Source: Pedobacter sp. ok626 (GTDB lineage Bacteria > Bacteroidota > Bacteroidia > Sphingobacteriales > Sphingobacteriaceae). From it: 64,000 bases of DNA. This document shows positions 60,155 through 64,000 of this stretch, one piece after another; position 1 is the first letter of the stretch, and each line of letters begins with the position of its first letter. The notes under the pieces were generated by a model. It worked only from the letters and a program-made list of their open reading frames with translations, made no database searches and had not been told where the DNA came from. The stretch is taken from the NCBI RefSeq assembly GCF_900100435.1, contig NZ_FNEX01000006.1, positions 62,001 to 126,000 on the forward strand, given 5' to 3'. The translations under genes were made by a program, and so were the position numbers.

Positions 60155-61684
60155 TTACAAATCAAATTTTATTCCTTGTGCCAATGGTAAGGTATTGGAA
60201 TAGTTGATGGTATTGGTTTGTCTGCGCATATAACCTTTCCATGCGTCTGATCCACTTTCTCTTCCACCGCCAGTTTCTTTTTCACCACCAAATGCTCCGC
60301 CGATTTCAGCACCAGAAGTACCAATGTTCACATTGGCAATACCGCAGTCCGAACCATTTGCTGATAAAAATTGCTCAGCTTCACGCAGGTTTAAAGTCAT
60401 GATAGCCGAAGATAATCCTTGTGGTACATTGTTCTGCATATTTATTGCTTCTTCAATGTCGCTATATTTCATCACATACAGGATGGGTGCAAAGGTTTCT
60501 TCCTGTACAATCTCATAGTGATTTTCTACTGCTGCAATACATGGTTTAACATAGCAGCCGGATTCAAAACCTGGACCATTAAGTACAGCACCTTCAACCA
60601 GAAAGCGTCCGGATTGTTGTTTTATCTTTTCAATACAGCTCAGATAAGTAGCTACTGCATCTTTATCAATTAGTGGACCTACATGGTTATTTTCATCCAG
60701 TGGATCTCCGATCTTAAGCTGACCATAGGCCTTTACCAGTCTTGCGGTAAAATCGTTATATACCGCTTCATGGATGATCAGTCTGCGTGTAGAAGTGCAA
60801 CGTTGTCCCGCGGTTCCTACGGCACCGAATAAAGCGCCAATTACCGACATTTCCAGATCTGCATCTTTGGAGATAATGATGGCATTGTTACCGCCAAGTT
60901 CCAGTATCGTTTTTCCGAATCTACCGGCTACGGCAGCGGCAACCAATCTGCCTACTCTTGTTGAACCTGTGAAGGAAATAAGTGGAATACGTTTGTCCTG
61001 ATTCATCAGGTTACCACATGGATTTCCTGTGATCAGACTGCTGATCCCTTCAGGCAGGTCGTTTGCCTTTAAAACTTTTGCCATGATATGCTGACAGGCA
61101 ACCGCACATAAAGGTGTTTTTGAAGAGGGTTTCCATACGCAGACATTACCACATACTAAGGCTAAGGCCGTATTCCATGCCCAAACAGCTACAGGGAAGT
61201 TAAAGGCAGAAATGATACTTACAATACCCATTGGGTGCCATTGCTCATACATGCGGTGATTTGGCCTTTCAGAATGCATGGTTAAGCCATATAGCTGGCG
61301 GGATAAACCTACTGCGAAATCACAAATGTCTATCATTTCCTGTACCTCGCCCAATCCTTCCTGCAAACTTTTACCCATTTCATAGGAAACTAAAGCACCC
61401 AGATCGGCTTTATACTCACGTAAAGCATCTCCGAACTGACGTACAATGTCACCACGTTTTGGTGCGGGTACATTTCTCCACTCTAAAAAAGCCTGTTGTG
61501 CCTGTTGCATTACCGCTTCATAAGCATGCTCATCTGTAGTTTGTACTGTTCCTATTACCGCTCCATTTACAGGAGAATAGGAGGTAACCACTGGACCCTG
61601 GGCAGGTAGCCATTTTGTCCCTGTTGAAGTCCCTGAATTGTTTGCTTCAATACCGAGTCTGGTCAATATATCTTTAAGATTCAT
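60155..61684 (-). CDS. Aldehyde dehydrogenase, ALDH7-type (aminoadipate semialdehyde dehydrogenase)
   Basis: A 509-residue NAD-dependent dehydrogenase. It has GIVSIISAFNFPVAVWAWNT, the catalytic Glu in ILELGGNNA and the catalytic Cys in AVGTAGQRCTSTRRLIIHE, and GGEKETGGGRESGSDAWKGY at the C-terminus. These are hallmarks of the ALDH7 (antiquitin) family that oxidises 2-aminoadipate 6-semialdehyde to 2-aminoadipate in lysine breakdown. It lies 14 bp after the DUF1338 gene in the same operon. Confidence 0.92.
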   Translation of the reverse strand: MNLKDILTRLGIEANNSGTSTGTKWLPAQGPVVTSYSPVNGAVIGTVQTTDEHAYEAVMQQAQQAFLEWRNVPAPKRGDIVRQFGDALREYKADLGALVSYEMGKSLQEGLGEVQEMIDICDFAVGLSRQLYGLTMHSERPNHRMYEQWHPMGIVSIISAFNFPVAVWAWNTALALVCGNVCVWKPSSKTPLCAVACQHIMAKVLKANDLPEGISSLITGNPCGNLMNQDKRIPLISFTGSTRVGRLVAAAVAGRFGKTILELGGNNAIIISKDADLEMSVIGALFGAVGTAGQRCTSTRRLIIHEAVYNDFTARLVKAYGQLKIGDPLDENNHVGPLIDKDAVATYLSCIEKIKQQSGRFLVEGAVLNGPGFESGCYVKPCIAAVENHYEIVQEETFAPILYVMKYSDIEEAINMQNNVPQGLSSAIMTLNLREAEQFLSANGSDCGIANVNIGTSGAEIGGAFGGEKETGGGRESGSDAWKGYMRRQTNTINYSNTLPLAQGIKFDL

Positions 61685-61698
61685 ATGTTCTAAATTGG

Positions 61699-62604
61699 TT
61701 AATCTTTTGTTTGTTTGATGTAAGTGCTTTCAAATATTTTATCTGCATTGTCCGTCTCGAAGCCTTCACGTCTGTGCTCCTGTCTAATTGCGGCCAGGGG
61801 TAGTTCCTTAAACTCCGGCAGCACCAGGCGCTCAGAAAACTCCACATAACTACCTGCAATAGGCATGGTTTCAGCTCCTATAAAGATAGCTTCTTTCATT
61901 TCTGCAACCGTGCTGCTCTGGCGCAATAAGCCATCCGGACTAACCTTAATGATTCCACCCGAACTGTTTAATTTCAATCCCAGGGATTCCACAAAGCGGT
62001 TAAAATCTTCAAGTGTATTGTAACCCGATTTCAGATCATGCACACTTATGGTATAATGGTTCAGGTAATAACGATTGTAGATTACCCAGGCAGCATATTC
62101 ACTTTCTTCCAATAAAATACGATAGTCTTCTACAGAAGGCAATGTCCATAAGGGCTGATGGAAAAACTCGCCTATCTCCTCGCCATTATCCAGATCCAAT
62201 GCATCTACTGGATCCTGATGGATGTTATCGGTATAGCTGTGAATTATTTCCTGTGCTTTTTCCGATAGATCCTTTACAATCAGTTCGCTCATAAATATCC
62301 GGGGATACTCAGGCGATGGAGGAGCATACCAGTAAGCATTTAGCTTTTTTCCTTCAAAATGGTAGTAATCCATCTTTTTGTAACCTTGATGCAAAAAGAT
62401 CTTTTCGAAAGAAGCAATGCCCAAATGGCGAACACCCAAAGTTCTGAAGGCAATATGGTCGTTCACAATATCCTGCTGTCCTGCAATCACACCTGAGGTG
62501 ATTAAAGCATTGGTAATCATTCTGACTGCGGGAACCTGTTGTTCATAACGCTCAAAGAGTATATTGAGAAAGGTATCCAGGGCTTTTTCTTTATCAAAAT
62601 TCAT
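61699..62604 (-). CDS. DUF1338 protein, 2-oxoadipate dioxygenase/decarboxylase (HglS type)
   Basis: A 301-residue VOC-related iron enzyme. The conserved motifs are NDHIAFRTLG (His about 50), NHYTISVHDLKSG, SGGIIKVSPDGLLRQSSTVA and VEFSERLVLPEFKELP. DUF1338 enzymes convert 2-oxoadipate and O2 to D-2-hydroxyglutarate and CO2. The order with lysine 6-dehydrogenase, ALDH7 and D-2-hydroxyacid dehydrogenase genes makes that assignment strong. It is shorter than the Pseudomonas HglS form (about 460 residues). Confidence 0.9.
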   Translation of the reverse strand: MNFDKEKALDTFLNILFERYEQQVPAVRMITNALITSGVIAGQQDIVNDHIAFRTLGVRHLGIASFEKIFLHQGYKKMDYYHFEGKKLNAYWYAPPSPEYPRIFMSELIVKDLSEKAQEIIHSYTDNIHQDPVDALDLDNGEEIGEFFHQPLWTLPSVEDYRILLEESEYAAWVIYNRYYLNHYTISVHDLKSGYNTLEDFNRFVESLGLKLNSSGGIIKVSPDGLLRQSSTVAEMKEAIFIGAETMPIAGSYVEFSERLVLPEFKELPLAAIRQEHRREGFETDNADKIFESTYIKQTKD

Positions 62605-62611
62605 AATTTGT

Positions 62612-63673
62612 TTATTTAAACAGGCTGCCGGTTTTTGTATTTAGCAAGGCCTCAAGTGAAATTTCTTCCTGTTTAATAAAGCCTTTTGAAGGAAGTGATC
62701 CATTGGCTACCATTTCAATTACCGCTACAAGACTTGCTGCCGTAGTCCAGGAAATTGCCCTCCAGCTTTGGCCATCAATATCAATAGGTTTGCATGATTT
62801 GTAAAACTCGTTGCGTTTTAATTCACCGTCTTTCCATCCTTCAGAAACGGCATAAATTAACACTACATCTTCTTCTACTACCGGTTTAGCATTTTTAAGT
62901 ATGTTTTCCAATTGCGCCTTATCATTTTTCATATGCAACTCATGAATCAGGAAATTCATCAGGTAGCAATGCCCCGGATAACGGATCGTCTTATAATCCA
63001 GTTTATCTACTTTTCCATCATAAGTTTCGCACATGGTACCCAGGCCACCAGATGTATAAAAAGCCTCATAAGCAGCACCTTCTATATTGATGCTTTCCTT
63101 ACCCTGTAAAGAGATAACCTGTTTGCGTTTGCCATCGTGTATAGCTTCCGCGTCGTTGATGTATTCGTTTACTACACCGGTGGCCGACCAGGTAAAAGAA
63201 TAACCCATTTCACCGTTAGGGTATTTCGGTAATGCACCGACTCTCATTTCTATAGACCGGATCTTTTCGAACTCCTTACTGAGGTGTGCACCGATTATTC
63301 CAATAATTCCGGGCGCAAGTCCACATTGTGGTGCCATTACCGATGTAGCCGTTTCACTCAACCCCCTGATATAGGTTGTTGTCTCTACGTCCTCTGTCAG
63401 ATCGAAATAATGACAACCTTGTTGTTGTGCGATAAGGGCAATGGTTTTATTTAAAAAATAGGGTAGGGCCGACACTACTGCGTCGTGCTCGGAAATCAGT
63501 TTAGTCATCAATTCAACATCTGCCACATCACCAGTAATTACGTTAAACGGAAGGGCATATGGGTAATGGGGTTTCGTTTTATCCATTCCGGTTACTTCGA
63601 ACTGTTTGCTGAGCAGTACTCCAACCAGGGTGCCAACCTTACCTAGTCCGAGTGTTAATACGTTTTTAATCAT
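62612..63673 (-). CDS. Saccharopine dehydrogenase / lysine 6-dehydrogenase family protein
   Basis: A 353-residue oxidoreductase from ATG at 63673; the frame extends to a TTG at 63703. The Rossmann start VLTLGLGKVGTLVGVLLSKQ is followed by VVSALPYFLNKTIALIAQQ and CGLAPGIIGIIGAHLSKEF, both typical of the family. The size and single-domain layout fit lysine 6-dehydrogenase, which deaminates lysine directly to aminoadipate semialdehyde, as well as the C-terminal half of saccharopine dehydrogenase. First gene of a four-gene operon, divergent from a LysR gene. Confidence 0.88.
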   Translation of the reverse strand: MIKNVLTLGLGKVGTLVGVLLSKQFEVTGMDKTKPHYPYALPFNVITGDVADVELMTKLISEHDAVVSALPYFLNKTIALIAQQQGCHYFDLTEDVETTTYIRGLSETATSVMAPQCGLAPGIIGIIGAHLSKEFEKIRSIEMRVGALPKYPNGEMGYSFTWSATGVVNEYINDAEAIHDGKRKQVISLQGKESINIEGAAYEAFYTSGGLGTMCETYDGKVDKLDYKTIRYPGHCYLMNFLIHELHMKNDKAQLENILKNAKPVVEEDVVLIYAVSEGWKDGELKRNEFYKSCKPIDIDGQSWRAISWTTAASLVAVIEMVANGSLPSKGFIKQEEISLEALLNTKTGSLFK

Positions 63674-63715
63674 GTTTATATCTGGTTTGTCGTTTTTATT
63701 CAAATATCTCTATAT

Positions 63716-63756
63716 TTATCATTAGTAAACGATATATATTAATTAACTAATGATAA
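63716..63756. promoter_or_regulatory. 11-bp inverted repeat in the LysR/lysine-operon divergent promoter
   Basis: TTATCATTAGT (63716-63726) and ACTAATGATAA (63746-63756) are perfect complements 19 bases apart. The right arm overlaps the LysR start codon at 63750, an arrangement suited to autoregulation and control of the lysine operon. Confidence 0.65.
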
Positions 63757-64000
63757 GTATTGCTAATCAAATAGAGCTGCGCCACCTCCATTATTTCAAG
63801 GTACTGGCTACTGAACTGCACTATCGTAAAGCTTCAGAGCTGTTGTTTATTTCGCAGTCGGCTTTAAGTCAGCAGATCAAACAACTGGAACAGATCCTTA
63901 AAGTTTCCCTCTTAGATCGGAGCAATAAAAAAGTCACTTTAACAGATGCCGGGATTATATTCTATCGGGATGTACAGCAAGTACTGAATAAAGTAGAAAG
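63750..64000 (+). CDS. LysR-family transcriptional regulator, C-terminus beyond window edge
   Basis: The first 83 codons of a LysR regulator are visible from ATG at 63750. The N-terminal winged helix is complete: LRHLHYFKVLATELHYRKAS, then QSALSQQIKQLEQILKVSLL. The effector domain is cut off. It is divergent from the lysine-degradation operon and lies beside a perfect inverted repeat; control of that operon is inferred. Confidence 0.92.
   Translation, partial: MISIANQIELRHLHYFKVLATELHYRKASELLFISQSALSQQIKQLEQILKVSLLDRSNKKVTLTDAGIIFYRDVQQVLNKVE

Noticed and set aside
63674..63703. Longer N-terminus of the saccharopine dehydrogenase family protein
   Set aside because: Depends on a TTG start; the ATG at 63673 places the Rossmann motif at the usual distance from the N-terminus.
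1..64000. Insertion sequence, transposase, integrase or prophage genes
   Set aside because: None found by reading the translated proteins; the accessory genes at 47.7-54 kb have no visible mobility gene.

Overview
The window reads as chromosomal DNA of a Bacteroidota bacterium, most likely Pedobacter or a close Sphingobacteriaceae relative. The signs are three ECF sigma/FecR anti-sigma pairs (two next to SusC-type receptors), a SusC/SusD pair, a Bacteroidota-type promoter (TTTTG-N19-TATCTTTG) in front of the tRNA gene, a 58-residue Hc1-like histone, twin-arginine Gfo/Idh/MocA oxidoreductases and A/T-rich intergenic DNA. The taxon is inferred from gene content; no rRNA is present.

Layout. 1-6.65 kb: two paralogous ECF sigma/FecR modules on the minus strand, the left one running into a SusC receptor cut by the window edge, with an XRE regulator between them. 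6.9-7.6 kb: two small plus-strand genes. 7.6-12.0 kb: a minus-strand glucose-oxidation operon (ROK glucokinase, gnd, zwf, pgl). 12-16.8 kb: a DUF3825 gene behind a terminator-like leader, tandem AraC paralogues, a CBS protein and an FMN reductase. 16.8-19.4 kb: an electrophile-defence style operon (ring-cleaving dioxygenase, carboxylesterase, D-lactate dehydrogenase). 19.4-23.1 kb: an Omp85-like barrel with a kinase-like N-terminal region, a fatty-acid hydroxylase and a cytochrome c. 23.1-25.1 kb: a region-4-only sigma factor overlapping an anti-sigma gene, then cbpA-cbpM.

25.2-34.0 kb: a ROK regulator divergent from an operon of three Gfo/Idh/MocA oxidoreductases and a 1142-residue HEAT-repeat protein with two C-terminal DUF1080 domains. 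This is a strong candidate for oxidative 3-keto-glycoside cleavage. 34.1-41.5 kb: a complete ECF sigma-FecR-SusC-SusD locus ending in an exported endonuclease/exonuclease/phosphatase-fold lipoprotein. 41.7-47.6 kb: a group 2-like sigma70, the Hc1-like protein, DNA polymerase IV, an Ala/Lys-rich secreted protein, OsmC, a lone receiver protein and an exonuclease-GIY-YIG fusion.

47.6-55 kb is accessory. A tRNA-Arg(TCT) is followed by a 41-bp repeat that recurs 841 bp on and brackets a small-protein/nucleotidyltransferase pair. Then come orphan membrane and lipoproteins and a set of toxin-immunity homologues (DUF1493, GAD-like fragment, YezG/DUF600, PoNi/DUF1911) mixed with decayed genes; no toxin is visible. 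55.2-57.1 kb: an AraC regulator with a Tet(X)-like flavin monooxygenase. 57.2-64.0 kb: a minus-strand operon, divergent from a LysR gene, that would carry lysine-derived aminoadipate semialdehyde through 2-oxoadipate and D-2-hydroxyglutarate to 2-oxoglutarate. The lysine 6-dehydrogenase/saccharopine dehydrogenase homologue, ALDH7-type dehydrogenase, DUF1338 (HglS-type) enzyme and a FAD/Fe-S 2-hydroxyacid dehydrogenase are all present; only the aminotransferase is missing.
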